A DNA stretch of 64,000 nucleotides. It comes from RAM1 sp041905405. GTDB taxonomy: Bacteria > Pseudomonadota > Gammaproteobacteria > Burkholderiales > Burkholderiaceae_C. Under the pieces are notes generated by a model. It was not told the DNA's origin and searched no databases. It was given only the letters and a program-made list of their open reading frames with translations. The position numbers and the translations under genes were made by a program. Positions 50,169-57,889 of the stretch are shown here, piece after piece. The stretch is from positions 1 to 64,000 of the forward strand of contig JAYRLC010000014.1 in the NCBI GenBank assembly GCA_041905405.1, written 5' to 3'. Position 1 is the stretch's first letter, and each line of letters opens with the position of its first letter.

Positions 50169-50180
50169 CTTGCATACCAG
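50169..50180 (+). promoter_or_regulatory. GntR-type operator-like site upstream of the GntR gene
   Basis: CTTGCATACCAG matches the FCD-GntR pattern TTGTATACAA. A near-identical CTTGCATACAAG lies at 50899-50910 before the transporter genes. Together they suggest autoregulation plus operon control. Confidence 0.5.
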
Positions 50181-50218
50181 TCTGCTGCGTCCTGGCACAC
50201 AAGCTGCTGTAGCAGGGC

Positions 50219-50986
50219 ATGGCCACATCCGCCGACATCAGCGAACGCATCATGGAAGCCGTCATGGCGCAAAAGCTCGCGCCCGGCTCCCGCCTGGGCG
50301 AGCAGCAGCTGGCCATGCTGTTCGACTGCAGCCGCACCATCGTGCGCGAGGCGCTCACGCGGCTGGCCGCGCGCGGCATCGTCACCGTCAGTGCGCGGCG
50401 CGGCTGGTACGTGGTGGAGCCGTCGCAGGACGAGGCGCGCGAGGCCTTCGAGGCGCGCCGCGTCATCGAAACCGGCCTGATCCGCGCCACCGCCCGCATC
50501 GACAAACCCGCCGTGCAGCGCCTGCGCGCCCACCTGGCGCGCGAGAAAGCAGCCATCGCCGGCACCGACGTGGGCCTGCGCAGCTTTCTGCTGGGGGACT
50601 TCCATGTGTGCCTGGCTGAATGCCTGGGCAACGGGCTGCTGGCCGAGACGCTGCGCGACTTCACCGCGCGCACGACGCTGATCGCCATGCGCTACCAGTC
50701 CAGCGCCGACGCCGCCCAGTCGTGCAGCGAGCACGTGCAGATCGTGCAGGCCCTGGAAGAAGGCGACCTTGCGCGCGCCGAAGCGCTCATGGCCGCGCAC
50801 CTGGCCACCTGGCAGCGCAAGCTGCACATGCCGGCCGACGCCGACCCGCTGGCACAACTGCGCGCCGCGCTCGCGCCCGTGACGGGCGCGGCACAGGACT
50901 TGCATACAAGCGATCCATCCACCGATTCACCCCCTGGCCGCAAGCCGCGGTCCCCTCGTTCAACCTATCTAGGAGAAGTGCTATGA
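50219..50986 (+). CDS. GntR-family (FCD) transcriptional regulator
   Basis: This 255-residue regulator has an N-terminal winged helix (SERIMEAVMAQKLAPGSRLG, then QQLAMLFDCSRTIVREALTRLAARGIV, about residues 27-60) and a C-terminal all-helical FCD ligand domain that may bind a metal and a carboxylate. Its last 4 bases overlap the transporter receptor gene (ATGA). Its final 25 residues contain the second operator-like site in DNA. It very likely controls the following amino acid importer. Confidence 0.92.
   Translation: MATSADISERIMEAVMAQKLAPGSRLGEQQLAMLFDCSRTIVREALTRLAARGIVTVSARRGWYVVEPSQDEAREAFEARRVIETGLIRATARIDKPAVQRLRAHLAREKAAIAGTDVGLRSFLLGDFHVCLAECLGNGLLAETLRDFTARTTLIAMRYQSSADAAQSCSEHVQIVQALEEGDLARAEALMAAHLATWQRKLHMPADADPLAQLRAALAPVTGAAQDLHTSDPSTDSPPGRKPRSPRSTYLGEVL
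50899..50910 (+). promoter_or_regulatory. GntR-type operator-like site before the transporter operon
   Basis: CTTGCATACAAG is a near-perfect palindrome (CTTG/CAAG around CATA). It sits inside the end of the gntR gene and 72 bp before the receptor gene. It is a good candidate GntR operator. Confidence 0.55.
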
Positions 50987-51774
50987 CATCCGGCAAACGC
51001 CTGTTCACCCTCGGCATCGCGGCCGCCGCCGTTCTGGCCGCCACCGGCGCCCATGCGCAGACCGCGCTGGACGACGTGCTCAAGGCCAAGGAAATCAAGA
51101 TCGCGATCCCCACGGACTTTCCGCCCTACGGCTTCGTCGGCACGGACCTCAAGCCCCAGGGCCTGGACATCGACATGGCCAACTACATCGCCGGCAAGCT
51201 GGGCGTGAAGGTCGAGCTGGTGCCCGTCACCACGGCCAACCGCATCCCCTACCTGCAGACGAAAAAGGCCGATCTGGTCATCTCCACGCTGGGCAAGAAC
51301 CCCGACCGCGAGAAGGTGATCGACTTCACCGCTGCGTATTCGCCGTTCTTCATCGCCGTGTTCGGGCCCAAGACCATTGCCGTCAAGACGCCTGCGGACC
51401 TGGCGGGTAAGTCGATCTCGGTCACGCGCGGCTCGGTGGACGACACCGAGCTGACCAAGGTGGCGCCGCCCAGCACGGACCTGCGCCGCTTCGAGGACAA
51501 CAACGCGACCGTGTCGGCCTTCAGCGCCGGCCAGACCCAACTGGTGGCCACCAGCGCCCAGGTGGCCGGCGCGCTGATGGCGCGCAGCCCGCAACTGGGC
51601 GTGGAATACAAGTTCGTGCTGAAGGATTCGCCCAACTTCATCGGCGTGGCCAAGGGCGAGGACAAGCTGCGCGCCAAGGTCAACGAGATCATCGCGGGCG
51701 CCAAGACCTCGGGCGACCTGGACAAGATGTCGGTGAAATGGCTGGGCCGCCCCACAGGCGATCTGCCCCAGTAA
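50983..51774 (+). CDS. Polar amino acid ABC transporter receptor
   Basis: This 263-residue periplasmic receptor delivers an amino acid or opine to the permease. The signal peptide is MTSGKRLFTLGIAAAAVLAATGAHA. The mature protein has IKIAIPTDFPPYGFVGTDLK, the family ligand region LDIDMANYIAGKLG, and the hinge DLVISTLGKNPDREKVIDFT. It follows an AGGAGAAG ribosome-binding site and overlaps gntR. The ligand cannot be predicted; glutamate-, arginine- and cystine-type ligands are all possible. Confidence 0.92.
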   Translation: MTSGKRLFTLGIAAAAVLAATGAHAQTALDDVLKAKEIKIAIPTDFPPYGFVGTDLKPQGLDIDMANYIAGKLGVKVELVPVTTANRIPYLQTKKADLVISTLGKNPDREKVIDFTAAYSPFFIAVFGPKTIAVKTPADLAGKSISVTRGSVDDTELTKVAPPSTDLRRFEDNNATVSAFSAGQTQLVATSAQVAGALMARSPQLGVEYKFVLKDSPNFIGVAKGEDKLRAKVNEIIAGAKTSGDLDKMSVKWLGRPTGDLPQ

Positions 51775-51795
51775 CTTCCCGGAAGGCGCCACGCC

Positions 51796-52458
51796 ATGAA
51801 CATCACATTTGACTTCGGCGCGGTGCTGTCGCAGTGGCCCATGCTGCTCAAGGGGGTGGTGTGGACGCTGGGCCTCACGGCCGTCTCGGCCGTGATCGGC
51901 GTGGCGCTGGGCATTGCCTGCGCCTGGGCGCGCGTGCACGGCGCGGCATGGCTTCGGTGGGTGGTGGGCACGTATGTGGAACTCATCCGCAACACGCCGT
52001 TCATCGTGCAGCTGTTCTTCATCTTCTTCGGGCTGCCGGCGGCGGGCTTTCGCCTGTCGCCCGAGGCGGCGTCCATCATCGCCATGGTGATCAACCTGGG
52101 GGCGTATGCCGCCGAGATCGTGCGCGCGGGGATCGAGGCCACGCCGCGCGGCCAGATCGAGGCGGCCATGAGCCTGGCGCTCACGCGCGCGCAGACCTTC
52201 CTGCGCGTGGTGCTGCCGCCCGCACTCAAGAAGGTATGGCCGTCGCTGGTGAGCCAGATCATCATCGTCATGCTGGGCTCGGCCGTGTGCGGCCAGATAT
52301 CGACCGAGGAACTGAGCTTCGCGGCCAACCTGATCCAGAGCCGCAACTTCCGCGCGTTCGAGGCCTTCCTGATCGTCACGGCGATCTATCTGGTGCTGTC
52401 GGTGGCGGTGCGCCGCCTGCTGAACTGGCTGGGCCCGCGCTTCCTGTTCGGGCGCTGA
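51796..52458 (+). CDS. Polar amino acid ABC transporter permease (HisM/HisQ type), first subunit
   Basis: This 220-residue permease has about five membrane helices. It contains GVVWTLGLTAVSAVIGVALG (family start), ELIRNTPFIVQLFFIFFGLP (about residues 61-80) and the EAA loop GIEATPRGQIEAAMSLALTRAQTF (split, about residues 113-136). It forms a heterodimer with the next gene. The 11-bp gap to it contains the ribosome-binding site GAAGGAG. Confidence 0.93.
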   Translation: MNITFDFGAVLSQWPMLLKGVVWTLGLTAVSAVIGVALGIACAWARVHGAAWLRWVVGTYVELIRNTPFIVQLFFIFFGLPAAGFRLSPEAASIIAMVINLGAYAAEIVRAGIEATPRGQIEAAMSLALTRAQTFLRVVLPPALKKVWPSLVSQIIIVMLGSAVCGQISTEELSFAANLIQSRNFRAFEAFLIVTAIYLVLSVAVRRLLNWLGPRFLFGR

Positions 52459-52469
52459 AGGAGCGACAC

Positions 52470-53111
52470 ATGATCGAGTTTTCGCTCTGGGATATCTTCC
52501 GCAACCTGCTGCTGGCCGCGCGCTGGACCGTGGCGCTGTCGCTCATCGCCTTCATCGGCGGCGGGCTGGTGGGGCTGGCGCTCTTGATCGCGCGGCTGGG
52601 CAAATCACCCGCACTGCACCGCGCGGTGGACGGCTACGTGGCGCTGTTCCAGGGCACGCCGCTGCTCATGCAGCTGTTCCTGGCGTACTTCGGCATTGCG
52701 CTGTTCGGCATCAAGACATCGGCCTGGGTGGCCGCGTCGCTCGCGCTCACGCTGTACACCAGCGCGTTCCTGGCCGAGATCTGGCGCGGCTGCGTGGCCG
52801 CCATCCCCAAAGGCCAGTGGGAAGCCGCGCAGAGCCTGGCCCTGAGCTTTTCCGAGCAGTTGCGTTACGTGGTGATGCCGCAGGCGGTGCGCATCGCCAT
52901 CCCGCCCACCGTGGGCTTTCTGGTGCAGGTCATCAAGGGCACGGCGCTCGCGTCGGTCATCGGCTTCATCGAGCTGACCAAGGCCGGCACCATGATCACC
53001 AATGCCACGCTCAAGCCCTTTGTGGTGTACAGCTGCGTGGCCCTGCTGTACTTTGCGCTGTGCTACCCCATCAGCCTGTACGCCAAGACCCTGGAAAGGA
53101 AGGTGCGATGA
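52470..53111 (+). CDS. Polar amino acid ABC transporter permease, second subunit
   Basis: This 213-residue protein is the partner permease, with about five helices, GYVALFQGTPLLMQLFLAYF (about residues 51-70) and the EAA loop AAIPKGQWEAAQSLALSFSEQ (split, about residues 110-130). The start at 52470 was chosen from the ribosome-binding site and the family length; the open frame upstream runs in the other permease's shadow. It overlaps the ATPase gene by 4 bp (ATGA). Confidence 0.93.
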   Translation: MIEFSLWDIFRNLLLAARWTVALSLIAFIGGGLVGLALLIARLGKSPALHRAVDGYVALFQGTPLLMQLFLAYFGIALFGIKTSAWVAASLALTLYTSAFLAEIWRGCVAAIPKGQWEAAQSLALSFSEQLRYVVMPQAVRIAIPPTVGFLVQVIKGTALASVIGFIELTKAGTMITNATLKPFVVYSCVALLYFALCYPISLYAKTLERKVR

Positions 53112-53842
53112 ACACCATCGTGGACATCACGGCCCTGCGCAAGTCGTACGGCACGAACGAAGTGCTCAAGGGCATCGACCTGAAGGTCGCCGCCGGCGAG
53201 GTCATCGCCATCATCGGCAAAAGCGGCTCGGGCAAGAGCACGCTCCTGCGCTGCATCAACGGGCTGGAGGAGTTCCAGGACGGCGCACTGTCGGTGGACG
53301 GCAAGAAGCTGCTGTACGACAGCCCCACGGCCATGCGCGAGCTGCGCCAGCGCGTGGGCATGATCTTCCAGAGCTTCAACCTGTTTCCGCACCTGACGGT
53401 GGGCAAGAACATCATGCTGGCGCCGTCGCTCGTGAAGAAAACCGACGCCACCACCGCCGACGCGCAAGCGCGCAAACTGCTTGCCCGCGTCGGCCTGGCC
53501 GAGAAATTCGACGCCCGGCCCGACCAGCTCTCAGGCGGCCAGCAGCAGCGCGTGGCCATAGCCCGCGCGCTGGCCATGGAACCCGCCGTGCTGTTGTGCG
53601 ACGAAATCACGAGCGCGCTGGACCCCGAACTGGTGGGCGAGGTGCTGCGCGTGGTGGAGTCGCTGGCTGAAGAGGGCATGACGCTGCTGATGGTCACGCA
53701 CGAGATGAACTTCGCGCGCAAGGTGGCCGACCGCGTGATCTTCATGCACCTGGGCCGCGTGCACGAGATGGGGCCGCCCGAGGAACTCTTCGGCAACCCG
53801 CAGACGCCGGAGCTCAGGCAGTTTCTGTCGTCCCTGCACTGA
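53108..53842 (+). CDS. Polar amino acid ABC transporter ATP-binding protein
   Basis: This 244-residue ATPase drives the importer. It has Walker A GKSGSGKST (about residues 37-45), Q loop FQSFNLFPHLT, signature LSGGQQQRVAIARALAMEP (about residues 139-157), Walker B VLLCDEITSALDPE, with Ile where most have Pro (DEPTSALD), and the H loop MVTHEM. It is close to GlnQ/HisP. It ends 38 bp before the GDPD gene. Confidence 0.94.
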   Translation: MNTIVDITALRKSYGTNEVLKGIDLKVAAGEVIAIIGKSGSGKSTLLRCINGLEEFQDGALSVDGKKLLYDSPTAMRELRQRVGMIFQSFNLFPHLTVGKNIMLAPSLVKKTDATTADAQARKLLARVGLAEKFDARPDQLSGGQQQRVAIARALAMEPAVLLCDEITSALDPELVGEVLRVVESLAEEGMTLLMVTHEMNFARKVADRVIFMHLGRVHEMGPPEELFGNPQTPELRQFLSSLH

Positions 53843-53868
53843 CAGCCCACGCCTGATCACGGGCGCGG

Positions 53869-53880
53869 CACAATGCGCCC
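53869..53880 (+). promoter_or_regulatory. -10 element of the GDPD gene, leaderless layout
   Basis: CACAAT is followed by GCGCCC and the ATG at 53881. No ribosome-binding site is present. Confidence 0.5.
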
Positions 53881-54885
53881 ATGAACTACACAACCTCACG
53901 CCGCGCATGGGCTTCGCTGTGCGCCATTGGCCTGCTGGCCCTGACGGGCTGCTCCACCTTGACGCCTGCCGCGCACGGGTTCGACGCGCAGGGCCACCGC
54001 GGCGCGCGCGGCCTGGCGCCGGAAAACACTTTGCCCGCATTCGAGCGCGCACTGGACATCGGCGTGAACACGCTGGAGCTGGACATCGGCGTCACGGCCG
54101 ACGGTGCAGTCGTGGTGGCGCACGACCCGTACCTGAACCCGGCCATCACCCGCGACGCGGCGGGCCGGTGGCTGCCGGCCGGCAAAGGCCCCACGCTGCG
54201 GTCCCTGACGCTCGCGCAGCTGCAGGCCTACGACGTGGGCCGCATCAACCCCGACACACCCTACGCCAAAACCTTCAGTACGCAGGTGGCGCGCGACGGC
54301 ACACGCGTGCCCACGCTGGCGTCACTGTTCGCGCTGGTGAAGGCGCGGGGCCTGAACGACATCCGCTTCAACATCGAAACCAAGATCACGCCGACACAAC
54401 CGGACGAAACTGTCAATCCCGAGCAGATGGTGCGCGCGCTGCTGAACGTGATCCGCGAGGCCGGCATGACCCGGCGCGTGACCATCCAGAGCTTTGACTG
54501 GCGCACGCTGCAGATCGTGCAGGGCTTTGAGCCCGGCATCCCCACCGTGTACCTGAGCATCCAGACCGCCAACACCGACAACATCCTCGATGGCGCGTGG
54601 ACGGCCGGCTTCAAGATCGCCGACCACGGCAGCGTGCCCAGAATGGTCAAGGCCGCCGGTGGCGCCGTGTGGTCGCCCAACGGAGGCGCGGTGACCGAGG
54701 TGCTGGTCAAGGAGGCGCAGGCGCTGGGCCTGAAAGTCGTGCCCTGGACCATCAACAACCCGGCCGACATGGACCGGCTCATCGGCATCGGCGTGGACGG
54801 CATCATCACCGACTACCCCGACCGCCTGCGCGAGGTGATGCAAAAGCGCGGCATGCCGCTGCCGCGCGCGTTCCCCAGGAACTGA
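53881..54885 (+). CDS. Glycerophosphodiester phosphodiesterase, lipoprotein form
   Basis: This 334-residue enzyme splits glycerophosphodiesters into glycerol 3-phosphate and an alcohol. A lipobox (LLALTGCSTL, Cys23 or nearby) marks it as a membrane lipoprotein. The GDPD core has GHRGARGLAPENTLPAFERA (about residues 38-57) with the catalytic His-Arg, ELDIG (metal Glu, Asp), AHDPYLNP (His) and FNIETKI further on. It resembles GlpQ-like periplasmic forms and would scavenge phospholipid head groups. It is followed 3 bp later by a short unknown gene. Confidence 0.93.
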   Translation: MNYTTSRRAWASLCAIGLLALTGCSTLTPAAHGFDAQGHRGARGLAPENTLPAFERALDIGVNTLELDIGVTADGAVVVAHDPYLNPAITRDAAGRWLPAGKGPTLRSLTLAQLQAYDVGRINPDTPYAKTFSTQVARDGTRVPTLASLFALVKARGLNDIRFNIETKITPTQPDETVNPEQMVRALLNVIREAGMTRRVTIQSFDWRTLQIVQGFEPGIPTVYLSIQTANTDNILDGAWTAGFKIADHGSVPRMVKAAGGAVWSPNGGAVTEVLVKEAQALGLKVVPWTINNPADMDRLIGIGVDGIITDYPDRLREVMQKRGMPLPRAFPRN

Positions 54886-54888
54886 GGC

Positions 54889-55161
54889 ATGCAGGACGCC
54901 ATCACGTCGCTGCAACAGTCGCTGGACGGCCTGCGCGCCGGCCGCCTGACCGTGCATGCTTTCAGCGAACAGGCGCGCGGCCACGGTGCGCTGCTGCAGG
55001 CCCTGCCCGACCGCTACGCCACCGTGCTGCACGACCTGCTGGACCGGCTCGAATCCAGCGCGCTGTTCAGCGAGGAAAGCTGCTCATTCAGCCAGAGCGG
55101 CCTGCTGGACAACCTGCAGATGTGGATCGACAAGGCGCGCGGGCAGCTGACCCAGGCCTGA
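54889..55161 (+). CDS. Small hypothetical protein, helical
   Basis: This 90-residue protein is not recognised. It is largely helical by eye (QQSLDGLRAGRLTVHAFSEQ, ALLQALPDRYATVLHDLLDR, LLDNLQMWIDKARG), has one Cys and no signal peptide. It starts 3 bp after the GDPD stop and is probably cotranscribed with it. A terminator is not seen before the convergent cadR. It could be a regulator or partner of the GDPD; this is inference from position only. Confidence 0.7.
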   Translation: MQDAITSLQQSLDGLRAGRLTVHAFSEQARGHGALLQALPDRYATVLHDLLDRLESSALFSEESCSFSQSGLLDNLQMWIDKARGQLTQA

Positions 55162-55170
55162 AGCCCCGCG

Positions 55171-55644
55171 CTACACGTGGCGCTTGCCCGGCGCCGCCCG
55201 CTTGTGCGCCGGCACTGGCGCATCGGCCTGCTCGTGCAGTGCCTCGATGATGTGGCAGCTGTCCCCGTCGCCGTGGCAGCGCGCCTGCAGCGCAACCAGG
55301 TTTTTCTCCAGCGCGCGCAGCTCGGCCAGGCGTTCGCGCACATGGCCGATGTGCTCGTGCAGCGCGGCGTCGGCCGCGGCGCAGTCGGCTTTGTTGCGCA
55401 GGTCCAGCGCCAGCAGCGTGCGCACTTCGTCCAGGCTCATGTCCATCGCGCGGCACAGGCGGATGAAGCGCAGCTGATGCACGTCGGCGGCCGAGTACAC
55501 GCGGTAGTCGTTGTCCGCGCGGGCCTGGGGTGCGAGCAGGCCTTCTTTCTCGTAATAGCGGATGTTGGCCGCGCTCACGCCGCTTTCGCGCGCGGCGTCG
55601 CCGATGCGAAAACCCGCCGCCGACAGGGGGATTGCAGAAGGCAT
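55171..55644 (-). CDS. cadR: MerR-family cadmium/lead-responsive regulator CadR
   Basis: CadR activates metal efflux genes when it binds Cd(II), Pb(II) or Zn(II). The 157-residue protein has the MerR helix-turn-helix (FRIGDAARESGVSAANIRYYEKEGL, split, residues 12-36) and a dimer helix. Its metal ligands are Cys at about 88 (KADCAAADAAL) and the C-terminal CHGDGDSCH (about residues 122-130). This double-Cys tail is typical of CadR/PbrR691 rather than MerR. It is divergent from a CDF exporter, with a MerR-type operator between them. Confidence 0.92.
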   Translation of the reverse strand: MPSAIPLSAAGFRIGDAARESGVSAANIRYYEKEGLLAPQARADNDYRVYSAADVHQLRFIRLCRAMDMSLDEVRTLLALDLRNKADCAAADAALHEHIGHVRERLAELRALEKNLVALQARCHGDGDSCHIIEALHEQADAPVPAHKRAAPGKRHV

Positions 55645-55647
55645 GGC

Positions 55648-55678
55648 TTGACCTTAAAGTGACTTTAAGGTTTCCAAT
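55648..55678 (+). promoter_or_regulatory. CadR operator and promoter of the CDF exporter
   Basis: ACCTTAAAGT-G-ACTTTAAGGT (55651-55671) is a perfect 10-bp inverted repeat. It lies in a 19-bp spacer between TTGACC (55648-55653) and TCCAAT (55673-55678). Long spacers of 19-20 bp are the hallmark of MerR-controlled promoters, where the activator twists the DNA. Confidence 0.85.
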
Positions 55679-55704
55679 GGTGCCACTGATCACGAGGAAA
55701 CACC

Positions 55705-56331
55705 ATGTCCGCGCACTGCCACCACCACCACGACCCTGAACCGCAGACCGCCGCCAGCCCGCGCTACCGCCGCATCCTGTGGTGGGCGCTGATCGTCAAC
55801 GCCGGCATGTTCGCCGTGGAGATCGGGGCCGGCGTGCAGTCGGGCTCGGTATCGCTGCTGGCCGACGCGATCGACTTCCTGGGCGACGCGGCCAACTACG
55901 CCGTGTCGCTGTTTGTGCTGTCCATGGCGCTGGCCTGGCGTGCCCGCGCCGCCGCGCTCAAGGGCGCCAGCATGCTGCTGTTCGGCCTGTTCGTGGCGGG
56001 CCGCACGGTGTGGGGGGCGCTGAACGGCGTGCCACCGGAGCCCATCACCATGGGCGTCGTCGGCGTGCTGGCACTGGCCGCCAACCTGGGTGTTGCGGCC
56101 GCGCTGTATGCGTACCGCGAGGGCGACGCCAACATGCGCAGCGTGTGGCTGTGCACGCGCAACGACGCCCTGGGCAACCTGGCCGTGATGGGCGCGGCCC
56201 TGGGCGTGTTCGGCACGGGAACGGCCTGGCCCGACCTGGCCGTGGCGGCCGTCATGGCGGGCCTGGCCATCACCGGCGGCGTGTCGGTGCTGCGCGACGC
56301 GCGGCGCGAGCTGACGGGGGCGCACGCATGA
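55705..56331 (+). CDS. Short cation diffusion facilitator (CDF) metal exporter
   Basis: This 208-residue membrane protein belongs to the CDF family that exports Zn(II), Cd(II) or Co(II). It opens with a His-rich start (MSAHCHHHHDPE) and about six helices, including LLADAIDFLGDAANYAVSLF (about residues 51-70), whose metal-site residues DxxD are typical of helix 2. A second pair lies in TRNDALGN (about 152-159). It lacks the usual C-terminal soluble domain of CzcD-type proteins, so it is a short form. It is driven by the CadR operator and overlaps the next gene by 4 bp. Confidence 0.9.
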   Translation: MSAHCHHHHDPEPQTAASPRYRRILWWALIVNAGMFAVEIGAGVQSGSVSLLADAIDFLGDAANYAVSLFVLSMALAWRARAAALKGASMLLFGLFVAGRTVWGALNGVPPEPITMGVVGVLALAANLGVAAALYAYREGDANMRSVWLCTRNDALGNLAVMGAALGVFGTGTAWPDLAVAAVMAGLAITGGVSVLRDARRELTGAHA

Positions 56332-56687
56332 ACGCCGCACTGCAGACACGCGCGTTTGACAACCTGCTGGAAGCCTTCGACGCGAGCGCGGGCCAGGCGG
56401 CGCCGCAGCGCTGGCTCTGGCTGGAAGCCGCCCACGTGGTGGGGCAGACCACGTTGCCCCTGCACTGGCGGTCGCACCGACGTATGCTGGCCTATGCGCG
56501 CGAGCTGGGCGACCGGCGCGAGATCGCCGGGCAATGGCTGCGTCTGGCGCTGGTGCCGGTGGGCCACCTGCTGCAGCGGCTGCCGCTGGGCAACACCGGG
56601 CGCGTCACCGTGCATGCGCTGCGCCCCATGCAGCCGCCGCCCGCTGTGCAACGGCTGGTGGACTCGGCGCTCGCCTGGGCGGCCTGA
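56328..56687 (+). CDS. DUF3703 family protein
   Basis: This 119-residue protein matches DUF3703: LWLEAAHVVGQTTLPLHWRSH (about residues 29-49) and RLALVPVGHLLQRLPLGNTGR (about residues 72-92). Such genes accompany cation efflux genes and may bind metal with their many His residues, but the function is unknown. The 4-bp overlap with the CDF gene puts it in the cadmium-responsive operon. Confidence 0.88.
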   Translation: MNAALQTRAFDNLLEAFDASAGQAAPQRWLWLEAAHVVGQTTLPLHWRSHRRMLAYARELGDRREIAGQWLRLALVPVGHLLQRLPLGNTGRVTVHALRPMQPPPAVQRLVDSALAWAA

Positions 56688-56693
56688 ACGCCC

Positions 56694-57305
56694 TTAAGAC
56701 AACACACCGGCACAGGCGCGACGCAGTGCATCCTGCGCCGCGGCGCGCGCCTGCGGCGTGCCCTGCCGCGCGGACCAGTGGGCCAGCTCGTTGATGGCGC
56801 CGTTGAGCACGGCGGCGCAGGCATCCATCGCCAGCGTATCCACACCCCGGGGCGACAGCAGCTCACCGACCACCTCGCGCAATTGCCGGTAGCCATGCCG
56901 GTCGTCCAGCGCGGCCCACTGCGCGGCGCCCAGCACCGACGGCGCGTCCAGCAACAGCACCTGGCGCGGGCCGGGCTGCGACACGGCATCGATCCAGGCC
57001 ATGGCACCGGCCTGCAACTGGTCCAGCGGGTCGGCGATACCGGCAATGGCGGCCTCGATGGCGGCCGCCAGGTCCTGGTGCTCGGCTTCGCACACGGCCA
57101 GGAACAGGTCTTTCTTGTCGCGGAAATGGTGGTACAGCGCACCGCGCGTGAGCCCTGTGGCGGCCAGCAGCCCCTCGGTCGACGTGGCGGCATAGCCATC
57201 GCGCTGGAACAGCGCGCGGGCCGATTCGATCAGCCGCGTGCGGGATTGCACGCCCTGCTCCACACGGCGGTTGGAGCTCCTTTTTACCTCGGATGCATTT
57301 GACAT
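56694..57305 (-). CDS. TetR-family transcriptional regulator
   Basis: This 203-residue repressor has the TetR DNA-binding domain (RTRLIESARALFQRDGYAATS, then GLTRGALYHHFRDKKDLF, about residues 50-67) and a C-terminal ligand domain. It faces the VOC-domain gene across an AT-rich region with two ACATAC-N5-GTATGT palindromes, one of which overlaps its own start codon. It very probably represses itself and the VOC gene. The effector is unknown. Confidence 0.92.
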   Translation of the reverse strand: MSNASEVKRSSNRRVEQGVQSRTRLIESARALFQRDGYAATSTEGLLAATGLTRGALYHHFRDKKDLFLAVCEAEHQDLAAAIEAAIAGIADPLDQLQAGAMAWIDAVSQPGPRQVLLLDAPSVLGAAQWAALDDRHGYRQLREVVGELLSPRGVDTLAMDACAAVLNGAINELAHWSARQGTPQARAAAQDALRRACAGVLS

Positions 57306-57351
57306 ACAGGCAGTATGTATTTATATTTTCATGAACATACAAAGAGTATGT
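57302..57351. promoter_or_regulatory. Twin TetR operator palindromes
   Basis: ACATAC-AGGCA-GTATGT (57302-57318) and ACATAC-AAAGA-GTATGT (57335-57351) are identical apart from their 5-bp centres. They are exactly 33 bp apart, about three helix turns. Each is followed by ATTTAT, making a 23-bp repeat unit. The first covers the tetR start codon. Confidence 0.8.
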
Positions 57352-57394
57352 ATTTATCTCTTGCCGACCGCAACCCACTTCTTTGGAGCTCATC

Positions 57395-57832
57395 ATGGCG
57401 CTATCGCAACTCACTTCCTGCTATCCGCTCATCACGACACCACATCTGGCTGAGTCGCGGGACTTTTTTGTCCGGCACTTCGGGTTCGAGGTCGGGTTTG
57501 AAGCGTCCTGGTTCGTCTGGCTGTCGCGCCGCACCAGCGAATCGGGGACCGTGGCCCTGGCCTTCATGAGCCCGGACCATCCCTCGCGCCCGCCCGGCCC
57601 CGAAGCCTTCAACAACCACGGCCTGCTGCTGACCCTGCAGGTGGACGACGCCCGCGCCGAAGAGCAGCGCCTGCGCGATGGGGGCGTGGACATCCTCTAC
57701 CCCGTCAGGCACGAACCCTGGGGCCAGGTGCGCCTGCAGGTGCGCGCGCCGTCGGGTCTGGTGCTGGACATCGTGGAGCAGGCCGAACCGGCCAAGGGCT
57801 ACTGGGACCGGTACATGACCGCGGCCGCCTGA
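57395..57832 (+). CDS. VOC (glyoxalase/bleomycin resistance) family protein
   Basis: This 145-residue protein has the double beta-alpha-beta-beta-beta fold of the VOC family: SCYPLITTPHLAESRDFFVRH (split, residues 8-28) and LLLTLQVDDARAEEQRLRDGGVDI (split). The usual metal ligands are partly visible as His (about residue 17) and Glu in ILDIVEQ. It may be a glyoxalase, dioxygenase or drug-binding protein. The ATG at 57395 follows TTTGGAG. The twin TetR operators lie 44-93 bp upstream, so it is probably induced by a small ligand. Confidence 0.85.
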   Translation: MALSQLTSCYPLITTPHLAESRDFFVRHFGFEVGFEASWFVWLSRRTSESGTVALAFMSPDHPSRPPGPEAFNNHGLLLTLQVDDARAEEQRLRDGGVDILYPVRHEPWGQVRLQVRAPSGLVLDIVEQAEPAKGYWDRYMTAAA

Positions 57833-57853
57833 CGCTGCGATTGATCCGCCGCA

Positions 57854-57889
57854 TGGAACTTTGCGCGGCCCGCCCGTATCATTGTCCGC
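57854..57889 (+). promoter_or_regulatory. Promoter of the copper cluster
   Basis: TGGAAC (57854-57859) and TATCAT (57877-57882) are 17 bp apart. The -10 ends 7 nt before the ATG at 57890, again without a Shine-Dalgarno sequence. Confidence 0.5.
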
